A DNA stretch of 59,581 bases from Caldilineaceae bacterium (GTDB taxonomy: Bacteria > Chloroflexota > Anaerolineae > Caldilineales > Caldilineaceae). Shown here piece by piece: positions 36,601 to 45,009 of this stretch; the first letter of the stretch is position 1; each line of letters starts with the position of its first letter. Made by a program: the position numbers and the translations under genes. The DNA lies in assembly GCA_018003515.1 (NCBI GenBank), contig JAGNDO010000029.1, forward strand, positions 1-59,581, in the 5' to 3' direction. The notes under the pieces were generated by a model. The model did no database searches, was not told the origin of the DNA, and saw only the letters and a list, made by a program, of their open reading frames with translations.

Positions 36601-36844
36601 GCATCCCTACTGCCAGATCCAGATCGCCGTCACCATCCATATCGCCCCAGGCCACGCTTCGGGAATCACCCAATTCTCCCGGTGATGAACCCTTGATCAA
36701 TATGCGATCAGTAGGTGGGGTCTCGCTTTGAGCCTGAAGTGGTCTTCCGGAAGCAAACAGAAGTGCTGCTAGCACAAAGGTAAGCCCAACAGCAGAGACG
36801 ACGAGCATGGGTTTGCGAGGAAACTCACGAAGAATAGATTTCAT
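30362..36844 (-). CDS. Secreted FG-GAP/VCBS propeller metalloprotease 1
   Basis: 2160 residues from ATG 36844, where a signal peptide begins (M-K-S-I-L-R-E-F-P-R-K-P, then a hydrophobic stretch). The frame stays open 13 codons further, without a ribosome site. Fourteen repeats with S-V-A-W-G-D-x-D-x-D-G-D-L-D-L-A-V-G (about 60-770) bind calcium and form beta-propellers. A proprotein-convertase P-like domain lies at about 1005-1110. H-E-L-G-H (His1283, Glu1284, His1287) is a zincin site. A tandem nonapeptide G-F-A-F-A-R-A-R-V lies at about 1607-1642, and a carbohydrate-binding-like C-terminal domain ends the protein. No membrane anchor or Y-L-P-L tail is seen. The gene stands next to a TPR remnant, just as its paralogue stands next to the CHAT gene. 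Confidence 0.8.
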   Translation of the reverse strand: MKSILREFPRKPMLVVSAVGLTFVLAALLFASGRPLQAQSETPPTDRILIKGSSPGELGDSRSVAWGDMDGDGDLDLAVGMRGSNRVYLNVDGRLQVYAAWSSIEEEDTRSVAWGDMDGDGYLDLAVGNFGTPNRVYLNEGGTLQRKAGWFSQEEDSTNSVAWGDMDGDGNLDLAVGNGRADTWGDAKREPNRVYLNEGKHLQEWPAWQSKEMEEDDTYSVAWGDMDGDGTLDLAVGNIGQQKNRVYLNEGNRLQDQAMWSSYEEDYTQSVAWGDVNGDGKLDLAVGNRIYQKDRVYLNEGKLLQTQAMWSLESGTNTMSVAWGDVDGDGDLDLAVGTNAHSNFLDEGKAQSNLVYLNDGKRLQEQATWQSDEEDLTWSVAWGDADGDGDLDLAVGNSRNNYRVYINNGGGLQTQMPWSPVEDRTKSVAWGDMDSDGKLDLAVGNEGQPNRVYLNEGHSLQEQAARSSTEISATQSVAWGDVDDDGDLDLAVGNAGQTNQVYLNVDGSLQEQAEWSSLENDATQSVAWGDVDGDGDMDLAVGNSKHLGATGTDSEGEPNRIYLNEGKRLREQAVWSSAEADITYSVAWGDVDNDGDLDLAVGNQGQPNRVYLNEGGSLQIHATWSSVEEDGTRSVAWGDVDDDGDMDLAVGNYLLEPNRVYLNEGGRLQVQAAWSSWEEDATQSVAWGDVDGDGDLDLAVGNSEELGARGADLAGEPNRVYLNDGTRLREQAVWSSAEADTTHSVAWGDVNGDGILDLATGNYGLPAGMGESNQVYLGSRPAHLLSGGMSSEIMVLHTSDYALPLVRSGMIPITYTLYHPIAEPMRSVKAMFSLDGGGHWLQAKPSTDTITTDLATLSFPQTTMTNTHVFTWDVNASGFFGQSDNVVVRLVAYPNLKPRKNGIPGPFQRPFISTQTLPFRVRGNQVRVVEKGDGLANAVVYWAEADNRDAEPIYLRPGEVAQTAPTGYIPGRGKLAISDTLAALWPTAIVSATTPTRSYLSHTAPISVTKGTTVTAQLILTETRRIGDLSLLLGITHTQGANLFVTLTSPGLTSTPLITGTQAFAETYLSLTLPVDTVRSEIAGGDWTLKIENRGTEEAVLDGWGLEARLSNLYYTSAAPSPTGLKMVEVQKGGVQTLTVSAANPLYLFDLDVALEWDARNDPQYLSQLAIDLRRASEYLFDWTNGGLALGKIRVFHDAKAAVGQYEGDPWLDSHIRIYATNRLRPSAAQGGIVTQVITDSVQKNADAPVVYGPGQVQIGATWNRFGDSGGNLGEDWPRILAHELGHYLLFLDDNYLGINSDPKSPFVGLLEAVTGCSGAMADPYTDDQSGSFKGEFFGVDDVKWIGECEKTLSNQQTGRSDWETILTFYPELAINSQGTRDQNDQNDNLTQVGPSRLPIAVTTVEFVPLAQPADTLDIPIFYLTDDKTKTTAQPGEGSRAFLFTGLDFEGENNWITDLGRPRQDQVLARGAAPGDTLCVFDPAGDRQGCGLVKPNAEGLSLIKTVWQPDVTITPLGTNQITVTVTAIPSGVHLLKARIYPTDLPASQVLSLTVTTRLTATTVFSLEAPAASGYVHVWIADDPHEPYPDSVITDFSVGGNPGEGAENNGYAFARARVGFAFARARVGFAFARARVGFAYTKARYAPAVSTDGQVILFKQGDFPEGQFVTIQSVLNVPKLPEWATLVGHAYRLVVSSQDLALSDTITDTVISFGYLGNEVPTGEELWLKIYHLEDRCVGDASDIDCWTPLETALDMAQNQASAKVDGPGIYAMFSTVEIVLEDGWNLIGYPVQGTRLVTEVLASIAGDYSVVYGFDENDSEDPWNVYIPGAESWASDLETMRFGQGYLIYIDKKGEDGVVLRIKGNTQETQTLTTSVSSRYLTNPPAIYFGTVTSQVPGFTVTSGMTVTVYVDEVPCGQGTIEGDDSSFVVKVRVATEQEANCSAPNHLVDSGVVVYPAAEQQSRLDWDATTPDSETLAVQDESSVGLDSPVEPQPSKPILQVATPVSCQEIVRNGNFDTGDGWAFSLTPSQARIEDLGEGQRVLFLGVGPQAPAPRGLAYSTAYQDILIPYRIASATMTFDYRTDGQTGSQGRFLQIRGLDQSVKMTEHLTGQADLDTSQSYDLTPFRGTWVRLFFQVTNDGRTAPRWMRVDNVSLQVCE
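31917..32025 (-). repeat. 27-bp tandem repeat coding GFAFARARV units (3 plus 1 degenerate)
   Basis: Three nearly identical nonapeptide units and a degenerate last unit (G-F-A-Y-T-K-A-R-Y) form a basic, aromatic stretch inside metalloprotease 1. The paralogue has six plus one units at 39108-39296. Confidence 0.85.
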
Positions 36845-36879
36845 ATTAGCAGCTCCATAGATTGATAGTGGCGCGAGCG

Positions 36880-37332
36880 TCAACCCCGCATCTGGGCCAA
36901 TACTTTCTCTGCCGCCGCCTGTTCATCGGGCATCTCCATCTCTTCGGCCAGGGCGATGGACTGACGGGCCAATTTCTCTGCCTCGGTCAAATCGTCCTGG
37001 GCCAGGGCTACTTCTGCCTGAAGTCGGTTGATTTCCGGCAGCAGGTAACGGATCTCCAGGTCATAGGCCAACTGGCCGGCCTGATCTAGTAGGGCGTGGG
37101 CCTGTTCCGGTTGGCCCTGTCTCAGATGGGTGTCGGCCAGATTGCAGAGGGCGATCGCTTCAAACTCATGCTGTCCGTCGGCTCTGGCTCGGGCCAAGGC
37201 CGATGTCAACAGGGTTTCGGTTTCGGCCAGGCGATCCTGCTTGACCAACATGGCCCCCAGGTTCAGTTCCAACTCGCCCCGCCGCCGCTCGCTGCCGGTC
37301 TGTTCCACCAGCTCCAAGGCCCGGCGGTTGTC
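36880..37332 (-). pseudogene. C-terminal TPR fragment of a second CHAT-type gene
   Basis: From N-R-R-A-L-E-L-V-E-Q-T-G-S to V-L-A-Q-M-R-G it is a close relative of the last 145 residues of the CHAT-NTPase-TPR protein at 45010. It keeps about three TPR-like helical pairs and ends 36 bases before metalloprotease 1, the same arrangement as the intact pair (47 bases). The N-terminal 950 residues are missing, and the piece is joined to an epimerase remnant. The fused frame of 184 residues could be expressed, but it has no plausible start signal. Confidence 0.8.
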
Positions 37333-37525
37333 GACCACGGCCTCGGGCCAAGTCTGGGCGGGGTGAAAGTCCAGGTAGGTGTCATCATAGCGCCAGGACT
37401 GGGTATGGAAACGCATGGCATGATGGCTCCCCATCTATCTAGGCCAGGGGACGGTGGATGAGGGCGGCGTCCGACCCGGTGAGCCGAATTACTTCGGTCA
37501 CCAGGTCGTGCCAGACAGAGCGAAT
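37333..37525 (-). pseudogene. 3' fragment of a second epimerase (SDR) gene
   Basis: The pieces V-W-H-D-L-V-T-E-V-I-R-L-T-G-S and, in another frame, R-F-H-T-Q-S-W-R-Y-D-D-T and L-D-F-H-P-A-Q-T-W match the end of the intact SDR gene at 29475. A stop and a frame shift separate them, and the first 200 codons are gone. It lies directly against the stop codon of metalloprotease 2, as the intact SDR gene does with metalloprotease 1. Confidence 0.8.
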
Positions 37526-37797
37526 TCTCCGTTTCTATTCACACACTTGCAGGCTGACGTTGTCCACCCTCATCCAGCGGGGCGCGGTGCGGCCATCGTT
37601 GGTGACCTGGAAGAAGAGACGCACCCAGGTGCCACGGAACGGGGTCAGGTCATAGGATTGGGAAGTGTCCAGGTCAGCCTGACCGGTGAGGTGCTCGGTC
37701 ATTTTCACGGATTGGTCCAGCCCTCGGATCTGCAAGAAGCGGCCCTGGCTGCCAGTCTGTCCATCCGTGCGATAGTCAAAGGTCATGGTGGCGCTGG
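37520..37797. repeat. 278-bp block identical to 30347-30624
   Basis: Second copy of the identical 3' block described at 30347; it contains the last 87 codons of metalloprotease 2. Confidence 0.85.
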
Positions 37798-40700
37798 TGA
37801 TGCTGTACGGAATACGAATGTCTTGATAGGCAGTGGAATAGGCGAGTCCTCTTGGGATCGGATCTTGCGGGCCAACCCCAAGCAACATCGCCCGCTGGCC
37901 GTCACCCAGATCTTCGATCCTGGCTTGACTGGGGGTGAGGGGACGCACCCACCCGTCACCCGTCTCAAAGACCCCATCTCGCACGATTTCGTGACAAACG
38001 GCAGTAGGAATTGCTTGTGGCACAGGAATGGTGGGTTGGGGTTTGACGGGTGAATTCAGGTCGATACTGCTTCCATCCGACACGACAAGAGGTACATTGT
38101 GAGGATTTGTGTTATCCCAGTCGAGATGTGTGTCTGGCCCTGTGGCCGGATAGCCTGCTATCCGGAAGCTTATAGTGTGGTTGGGCGCACTGCAAGATTC
38201 CTCCCGATCCGTCGCTGCTCGCACCTTGACTACAAAACTGGTATTGTCATCCTTAATTGTGCCCTGCCCACAAAAGATTTCATCCACATAGACTGTGACG
38301 GTCATGCCGGCTGTGACTGTGAAACCCGGTACTTGACTGGTCACCGTGCCGTAGTAGATGGCAGGTGGGCTGGTGAGATAGGAGCTACTGACCGTGGTTG
38401 CAAGTTTCTGGGTTTCTTGGGTATTACCCTTGATACGCAGAACCAGCCCATTCTCTCCTGTATCTGTGACACGGATCAAGTACCCTTGCCCAAACTGCAT
38501 GGTCTTCAGATCGCTCGCCCACGGGTCTGCGTCGGGAATGTAGACGTTCCAGGGATCATCCGAACTGTTCTCGTCGAAACCATAAACGACCGAATAGTGA
38601 CCATCAATGGAAGCCAGTGCCTCGGTGATGGGTCGGTTTGCCTGCACCGGATAGCCGATCAGGTTCCATCCTTGCTCCAGGGGTATCTCGACGGTGGAGA
38701 GCAGAGCATAGATACCCGGCCCCTCTGTTTGCGCAGAGGCCAGATTCTGCTCCGTGTTTAGCTTAGTGACCAAGGGTTCCCAACAGCCCCGATCCAGAAC
38801 GTCGCTCCCTGAGCATTCCCTCCTCAACCGGTAGATCTTAAGCCATGCTTCCTCACCCGGCGGCACCTCACTACCCAGATAGCCAAAGCTGATGATGGTT
38901 TCGTCTAGCGAAAGATCTGAAGGAGACGCCTCTGGCTCCGTAGAAGAGACTACCAATCGATAGGCATTGCCCACCAGGGTTGCCCAGCTGGGCAGTTGAG
39001 GCGCATTTAGCACGGACTGAATGGTGACAAACTGACCTTCCGGGAAGTCGCTGTCTTTGAAGAGAATGACCTGCCCATCTGTGGAGACCGCCGGGGCGTA
39101 GCGAGCTTTGGTGTAGCCGTAGCCCGCTCTTGCCCGGGCAAAGGCGAACCCGGCCCGCGACCGAGCGAAGGCAAATCCACCCCTGGCGCGTGCAAAGGCG
39201 TATCCCCCTCTAGCTCGGGCGAAAGCATATCCGGCCCGACCTCGGGCGAAGGCATAGCCAGCTCTGGCCCGGGCAAAGGCGTAGCCTGCATCGACATCAC
39301 CCGGATTGCCGCCCACAGAGAAGTCGCTGATGACACTTACCGGCATCCGCTTATCGTTGGCATTGGGGTCATCTGGCCACCAGATATGGACATAGCCGCT
39401 TGAGACAGGCGCTTCCAAGGTAAAAACTGCTGTTCCCATCAGTTCAGTTGTTCCTGTAATCGATACAGGCAAAGTGATGGTCTGCACCCGAGAGGCGGGC
39501 AAGTCGGTCGAGTAGAGCCGCACTCGGAGTTGAGCGGTCGTCGACGGTATTCCTGACACGTTCACTTCGACAGTGGTGGCCCCCGTCGGCCTAATGGTGA
39601 ATTCCGGGCGCCACTGGGAGGAGTCGTGTAACGACAGGGACTCACTGCCTGCGGACACCGCTTCGCAGCCCTGGCGATTGCCTGCCGGATCGAAGACGCA
39701 AAGAATGTCGTCTGGGCCTGCGCCCCGAGCCAGCACTTGATCCCGGCGTGGACGCCCCAGATCCACAATCCAGTTATCCTCATCGTCGAAAGAGGATCCT
39801 GTGAGCAGATAGGCTCGGCTCCCCTCGCCTGGGCGCACAGTGGTTCCTTCGGTGTCGGTCAGGTAGAAAATAGGCACATCCAGGGCATCGGTCTGGATTG
39901 GCGGCTCCATGAATTCCACCGTGGTCACGCCGATGGGGAGGTGGTTGGGGCCGGCCATATCACCAGTTTTTGCCACGCCCTGGCTGTTGGGCTCCAGTTC
40001 GGGATAGAAGGTGAGGATGGTGTCCCAATCTGAGCGTTCAGTCTGCTGGTTAGAGAGGGTACCCTGGCACTCCGTCTCCCACCGAGCGTTCTCCTCGTCG
40101 GTCGGACCGTAGAACTCGCCGTCAAAGCTACTGGATGAGTCATCGGCATAGGGGTCGGCCATAGCCCCACTGCAGCCGGACGTCGCCACCAGTAGGTCAT
40201 TTTCCACACCCCAGTAGTTGTCATCCAGGAAGAGCAGATAATGGCCCAACTCATGGGCCAGGATGCGGGGCCAGTCTTCTCCCAGGTTGCCGCCACTGTC
40301 GCCGAAACGGTTCCAAGTGGCCCCCATCTGCACCTGTCCCGGTCCATAGACCACAGGGACATCCGGCCTGATCTGAACCGGATCAGTGATGACCTGCGTG
40401 ACGATGCCACCTTGGGCCGCACTGGGACGCAAACGATTGGTGGCGTAGATGCGGATGTGGCCATCCAGCCAGGGATCGTTTTCATACTGACCCACGCCGG
40501 CCTTGGCATCGTGGAAGACCCGGATACTGCCCAGGGCCACCCCCCCGTTGGTCCAGTCGTAGAGGATCTCGGAAGCTCGTTTCAGATCCGCCTCCAACTG
40601 GGCCAAGTACAGGCTATCCCTGCGGGCGTCCCATTCCAGAGCCACATCTAAGTCGAAAAGGTAGAGGGGGTTGTCCGCCGACACGGTCAGGGTCTGGACA

Positions 40701-43700
40701 CCCCCTTGCTCTACGGTAAGCATATCCAACCCAGTTCGGGTGGGGGTAGCACTGGTGTAAAAAAGGTTGCTTAACCGTGCCGCCAGGGCCCAGCCTTCCA
40801 GCACGGCGTCTGCATCACCGCGATTTACCACGGTCAAAATCCAGTCGCCATCTACCAAATGGCCGTTAAACTGCTCCGTCGGCACAGCCAGGGAGGCTCT
40901 GGTGGTGATGACCTGGGTTCCTGTGATGAGAAAGGCACGGGTGATGGGTGAAGCCAAGCTGATCTGCAGATCTGCCCCGACGGTCTGGGTGATGCCCAGC
41001 AATACGCTCAGATCGCCGATACGCCGGGTGTCAGTCAGGGTCAAACGAACAGATGCCTCCGTGCCCGCAGTTATTGTGATGGGCGGAGTGAGCGACACAA
41101 AGGTGCGGGTGGGTGTGGTGGACGAGATAATCTCCGTGGGCCATAGGGCTGCCAAGGTATCGGAGATGGCCAGGCTGCCCCGCCCTGGCAGATAGCCTGT
41201 AGGCGCAGCCCGAGCCACTTCTCCCGGAACCAAATAGATGGGTTCACTATCTTGGCTGCCCGCCTCAGTTCGATAGATTATTGCATCAGCTCGACCCCCA
41301 GTTTCGTCTTCTACCAGCACCTGGTTGCCCCGTACCCGGAAGGGATACGTCTGGGTAGAGACGGCAGGACGCTGGAAGGGACCTGGGGTACCGTTGCGCA
41401 CAGCCCCTTGATAGGGATGGGCAACCATACGAAAAACCACGTTGTCCGACTGGCCAAAGAACCCGCTTTTGTTTACGTCCCAGTGAAAGACATGCTTGCC
41501 GCCATCGGCGGTCTGAACCAGTAGAGCCCAGTCGCCGATCACTGCTTTAGCCGTCTGGGCAGGGATGCCTGTCACCCGCAGTTGCCATGTGCCCTGTAGA
41601 GTCTCGCCATCCAGAGTGGCCAGTCGTTCCACAGGTCGATACAGGCCGGCGGTAGCTGTCTGGCCCTCGACGAGGTCATGGATCGCCTGATCGCTGAACC
41701 GGGTGTTAGTGAATCGCATCGGGCCCTGACCTTCGGCCAGTCTAATCGTTCTCTCTCCCGGTGAGATAAGCTCAATGATAGGGTTGTCCAGGGTGGGAGT
41801 GATATTGACCAGGACATCCATATCCGTTATCAGGCTTGGGAGTTCAGCGTCTGTGGCGGTGATTTCCAAAGAGGATATGATAGTTGAAGTCAGAGGTGAG
41901 TCGACCAGTAGCTCCGTATACTCCTCAGGCGTCGTGCGGTTGAGATGGAGTGCCCAACTCAACAATGCACCTTCGCCGCTTGGCTGCCGGTCGATAATCT
42001 GCAGCGTCCACGTGCCGGAAATATCTGTACCATCCAGGATGGACAGCGGGCTAACAGGTAGAAAGCGTCCCGTGAAGGAACCAGTGCCCGTGGAAATATT
42101 CACTCCTGCTTGATCGTCCAGCACGCTCTCCACGAAACTACTGTCGCTGGAGACAGTCTGAATTAGGGGCACAGGCGCTACATTTGGCGTTGGCGGTATT
42201 AGCACGACTTCCAGCGCTGAAGAGTTGGTGTGGAGGATATTTAGCCACACATCCAGATCTTCAATGGATTGCGACCGGGACACAGTGAGCGTCGATGTGA
42301 TTTCACCAGCACCCGACCAAGTCTGTTCGTCCGTAACCCTATAGATCTGCTGGGCAAGCGTAGATAAATCTGTCTCTTCCGAACGAGCGGAAACGGCAGG
42401 TGCCCAATATCCCCCGCCCTGTAGTGAATAGAATCCTTCGATCCTGCTCATGGGCCCGGCATCCTGGCTAAGTAAGGTGTAGGAAATAACGATAACATCC
42501 TGACGCACACCTGGAGCAGCGGTGAAAGCAGCCGGAGCCAGTTGCTCGGAAGTTGAAGATTCACCAGTGGCAACCGGATTACTATTGAGACTGATCGACA
42601 TACCTCTAGCACCAACTGGTGCCAGCCGCCCTTCTTGATTCATGTATAATTGATTGGGGGCACCTGTGCCCTCATCGGCAAACGAACCCCAGGTCAGATA
42701 CCTATTCCCAAGGAAAAGGTCCAGGTCGCCATCGCTATCTACATCACCCCATGCTACGCTTCGAGTTACATATTGAGAGTCTTTGCCAAAATGATCAATA
42801 CCTTTCTCTAATCGTCCACCTTGATTCAGAAAAAGCTGATTTGGATTGGGTGGTTCCTCACGTCCTAGAAAACGATCCCGATTGATTGGACCTGTACCGC
42901 CTGTGAAGAGGTCAAGGTCTCCGTCTCCATCAACATCGCCCCAAACCATGCTGGTAGTGCCTTCCTCATCTCCGCTATTGAAGCGGACTGGGGCTATTGC
43001 CAAGTACCCACCACGATTTAAATACAGCCGGTTTGGACCGCTATTTCCAATGAAAAGGTCTAAGTCACCGTCGCTGTCAACATCGCCCCATACAACACTG
43101 TTGGTTCTATCTTCGTAGCTATCAGTGAATCGAATCTGGTCTTCAGCTAGCTGCCCAGCATGATTTAAATACAGCCGATTTGGACCGCTATTTCCAATAA
43201 AAAGGTCTAAGTCACCATCGTTGTCAACATCGCCCCATACAACGCTGTTGGTACTGTCTTCGTAGCTATCGGTGAATCGAACCTGGTCCTCAACCAGACT
43301 TCCATCTTGATTCAGATATAGTTGGTTTAGCCCTGCATTTCCAGCAAAGACGTCAAGGTCACCGTCGCTGTCCACATCTGCCCATGCAACGCTTCGGGTT
43401 GCTTGCTCCAGAGTATCAGAAAACACATGTGCAGGGGCTACTACTAATCGACCACTCTGGTTAAGGTACAGTCGATTTGGAGCACTCGAGTAGCGGTCAC
43501 CCCCAAAATCTCTACGCACCCTCACATTCCCAGCGAAGAGGTCCAAGTCGCCATCTCCGTCCACATCTCCCCACGCCACACTTTGGGTGTTATTCCAGGT
43601 GTCATCGTCAAGGCGGTCTGGTGCCTCTACTAAGCGTCCGTCCCGATTTAGATAGAGTCGGTTTCGTTTTCTATTTCCAGCAAAGAGATCCAAGTCGCCA

Positions 43701-44962
43701 TCGCCATCCATATCCCCCCATGCCACACTCCGAGTATTGTCTTTATCGTTGCTGAAGTAGTCTACACTTCTTACCAGCCGCTTTCCCTGATTTAGGTAGA
43801 GCCGATTTGTCTGTCCAGTTCCGGCAAAGAGATCTAAATCATTATCCCCATCCACGTCCCCCCACGCTACACTCTTCGTCTGATCCCAGTCGATGTCCTT
43901 GAAGTAGTTTGATGCTTCTTCTAACTGTCTTCCCTGGTTGAGATAGAGTCGATTGATTCCTTCATTTCCAGCAAAAAGATCAAGATCGCCGTCTCCATCT
44001 ATATCCCCCCATGCCACGCTGTAGGTGTTGTCTCCATGATAATCAAAAAACACATCATTAGCCACTTCTAGCCGTCCACCTTCATTTAGATAGAGTCGGT
44101 TCTGTCGGTTGGCTGTAGCACTACCTCCCCCATTTCCGGTAAAAAGGTCCAAGTCACCATCCCCATCCATGTCTCCCCATGCCACATCTCTGGTGTTATT
44201 AAACTCATCCTCGAATCGATCTGATGATTCTACCAGCCGCCCACCTTGATTTAGGTAAAACCTGCTTGTATTCGTACCACCGACGAACAGGTCGAGAGCG
44301 CCATCTCCATCCAGATCTCCCCATGCTACGCTAGTCGTGTCGTCCCTGTGATCATCGTTGAAGAGGTCCAGTGTCTCTGTCAAACGCCCATCATGGTATA
44401 TAAAGAGCCGATTTGGACCATTATTTCCAACGAAAAGATCCAAGTCACCGTCACCGTCTACGTCCCCCCATGCTACGCTAGTTGTTTTATACGCTTTCTC
44501 ATCGTCAAATTGATCTAGTGCTTCCAACAGTCGTCCACTCTGGTTTATGTAGAGTCGATTAACACCATCATTTCCAGTAAAAAGATCCAAATCACCATCA
44601 CCTTCAAGATCTCCCCATGCTACGCTGTGAGTCTTATCCTCGTAATGATCACTGAAATAGGCAGATGACACCGCCAGTAAGCCGTTCTGGTTAAGATAGA
44701 GATGGTTAGGCGAAGCCAAGTTTCCGGCAAATAGATCCAAGTCGCCATCACCATCAACATCCCCCCACGCCACACTTTGGGTGTAGTCTCGTTCGCTGGA
44801 TGACCAGCTTCTGACCAGAATCGGATCAGAAGCTGGAGTTTCATCCTGGGCCTGAAGAGGACTACTGGTAATTTGAAGGAGTGCTATGAGCGCAACAGCG
44901 AGTCCGGCCGCACAGGCAATGAGGACAGATTTATTTGACACGCAATCGAGGGTAAAACTCAT
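37535..44962 (-). CDS. Secreted FG-GAP/VCBS propeller metalloprotease 2
   Basis: 2475 residues, paralogue of the protein at 30362. It has a signal peptide (about 1-40, V-L-I-A-C-A-A-G-L-A-V-A-L-I-A-L-L). Fourteen FG-GAP repeats (about 50-770) again suggest two seven-bladed propellers. Three P-domain-like jelly rolls are present where the paralogue has one. H-E-L-G-H has His1570, Glu1571 and His1574, followed by L-F-L-D-D-N-Y. Seven nonapeptide A-G-Y-A-F-A-R-A-R units lie at about 1889-1951. The W-N-L-I-G-Y-P-V domain and C-terminal jelly roll are shared. The DNA of the propeller half is clearly lower in GC than the rest. It starts 47 bases after the CHAT gene, likely in the same transcript. 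Confidence 0.8.
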   Translation of the reverse strand: MSFTLDCVSNKSVLIACAAGLAVALIALLQITSSPLQAQDETPASDPILVRSWSSSERDYTQSVAWGDVDGDGDLDLFAGNLASPNHLYLNQNGLLAVSSAYFSDHYEDKTHSVAWGDLEGDGDLDLFTGNDGVNRLYINQSGRLLEALDQFDDEKAYKTTSVAWGDVDGDGDLDLFVGNNGPNRLFIYHDGRLTETLDLFNDDHRDDTTSVAWGDLDGDGALDLFVGGTNTSRFYLNQGGRLVESSDRFEDEFNNTRDVAWGDMDGDGDLDLFTGNGGGSATANRQNRLYLNEGGRLEVANDVFFDYHGDNTYSVAWGDIDGDGDLDLFAGNEGINRLYLNQGRQLEEASNYFKDIDWDQTKSVAWGDVDGDNDLDLFAGTGQTNRLYLNQGKRLVRSVDYFSNDKDNTRSVAWGDMDGDGDLDLFAGNRKRNRLYLNRDGRLVEAPDRLDDDTWNNTQSVAWGDVDGDGDLDLFAGNVRVRRDFGGDRYSSAPNRLYLNQSGRLVVAPAHVFSDTLEQATRSVAWADVDSDGDLDVFAGNAGLNQLYLNQDGSLVEDQVRFTDSYEDSTNSVVWGDVDNDGDLDLFIGNSGPNRLYLNHAGQLAEDQIRFTDSYEDRTNSVVWGDVDSDGDLDLFIGNSGPNRLYLNRGGYLAIAPVRFNSGDEEGTTSMVWGDVDGDGDLDLFTGGTGPINRDRFLGREEPPNPNQLFLNQGGRLEKGIDHFGKDSQYVTRSVAWGDVDSDGDLDLFLGNRYLTWGSFADEGTGAPNQLYMNQEGRLAPVGARGMSISLNSNPVATGESSTSEQLAPAAFTAAPGVRQDVIVISYTLLSQDAGPMSRIEGFYSLQGGGYWAPAVSARSEETDLSTLAQQIYRVTDEQTWSGAGEITSTLTVSRSQSIEDLDVWLNILHTNSSALEVVLIPPTPNVAPVPLIQTVSSDSSFVESVLDDQAGVNISTGTGSFTGRFLPVSPLSILDGTDISGTWTLQIIDRQPSGEGALLSWALHLNRTTPEEYTELLVDSPLTSTIISSLEITATDAELPSLITDMDVLVNITPTLDNPIIELISPGERTIRLAEGQGPMRFTNTRFSDQAIHDLVEGQTATAGLYRPVERLATLDGETLQGTWQLRVTGIPAQTAKAVIGDWALLVQTADGGKHVFHWDVNKSGFFGQSDNVVFRMVAHPYQGAVRNGTPGPFQRPAVSTQTYPFRVRGNQVLVEDETGGRADAIIYRTEAGSQDSEPIYLVPGEVARAAPTGYLPGRGSLAISDTLAALWPTEIISSTTPTRTFVSLTPPITITAGTEASVRLTLTDTRRIGDLSVLLGITQTVGADLQISLASPITRAFLITGTQVITTRASLAVPTEQFNGHLVDGDWILTVVNRGDADAVLEGWALAARLSNLFYTSATPTRTGLDMLTVEQGGVQTLTVSADNPLYLFDLDVALEWDARRDSLYLAQLEADLKRASEILYDWTNGGVALGSIRVFHDAKAGVGQYENDPWLDGHIRIYATNRLRPSAAQGGIVTQVITDPVQIRPDVPVVYGPGQVQMGATWNRFGDSGGNLGEDWPRILAHELGHYLLFLDDNYWGVENDLLVATSGCSGAMADPYADDSSSSFDGEFYGPTDEENARWETECQGTLSNQQTERSDWDTILTFYPELEPNSQGVAKTGDMAGPNHLPIGVTTVEFMEPPIQTDALDVPIFYLTDTEGTTVRPGEGSRAYLLTGSSFDDEDNWIVDLGRPRRDQVLARGAGPDDILCVFDPAGNRQGCEAVSAGSESLSLHDSSQWRPEFTIRPTGATTVEVNVSGIPSTTAQLRVRLYSTDLPASRVQTITLPVSITGTTELMGTAVFTLEAPVSSGYVHIWWPDDPNANDKRMPVSVISDFSVGGNPGDVDAGYAFARARAGYAFARGRAGYAFARARGGYAFARARGGFAFARSRAGFAFARARAGYGYTKARYAPAVSTDGQVILFKDSDFPEGQFVTIQSVLNAPQLPSWATLVGNAYRLVVSSTEPEASPSDLSLDETIISFGYLGSEVPPGEEAWLKIYRLRRECSGSDVLDRGCWEPLVTKLNTEQNLASAQTEGPGIYALLSTVEIPLEQGWNLIGYPVQANRPITEALASIDGHYSVVYGFDENSSDDPWNVYIPDADPWASDLKTMQFGQGYLIRVTDTGENGLVLRIKGNTQETQKLATTVSSSYLTSPPAIYYGTVTSQVPGFTVTAGMTVTVYVDEIFCGQGTIKDDNTSFVVKVRAATDREESCSAPNHTISFRIAGYPATGPDTHLDWDNTNPHNVPLVVSDGSSIDLNSPVKPQPTIPVPQAIPTAVCHEIVRDGVFETGDGWVRPLTPSQARIEDLGDGQRAMLLGVGPQDPIPRGLAYSTAYQDIRIPYSITSATMTFDYRTDGQTGSQGRFLQIRGLDQSVKMTEHLTGQADLDTSQSYDLTPFRGTWVRLFFQVTNDGRTAPRWMRVDNVSLQVCE
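39108..39296 (-). repeat. 27-bp tandem repeat coding AGYAFARAR units (6 plus 1 degenerate)
   Basis: Seven consecutive units of 27 bases encode (A/G)-G-(Y/F)-A-F-A-R-(A/G/S)-R, the last reading A-G-Y-G-Y-T-K-A-R. Copy number differs from the paralogue (four). Confidence 0.85.
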
Positions 44963-45009
44963 GGTGGCCGCCCTAATCTCATGAATACAGCGTTACTGAA
45001 ACGTTTGTG

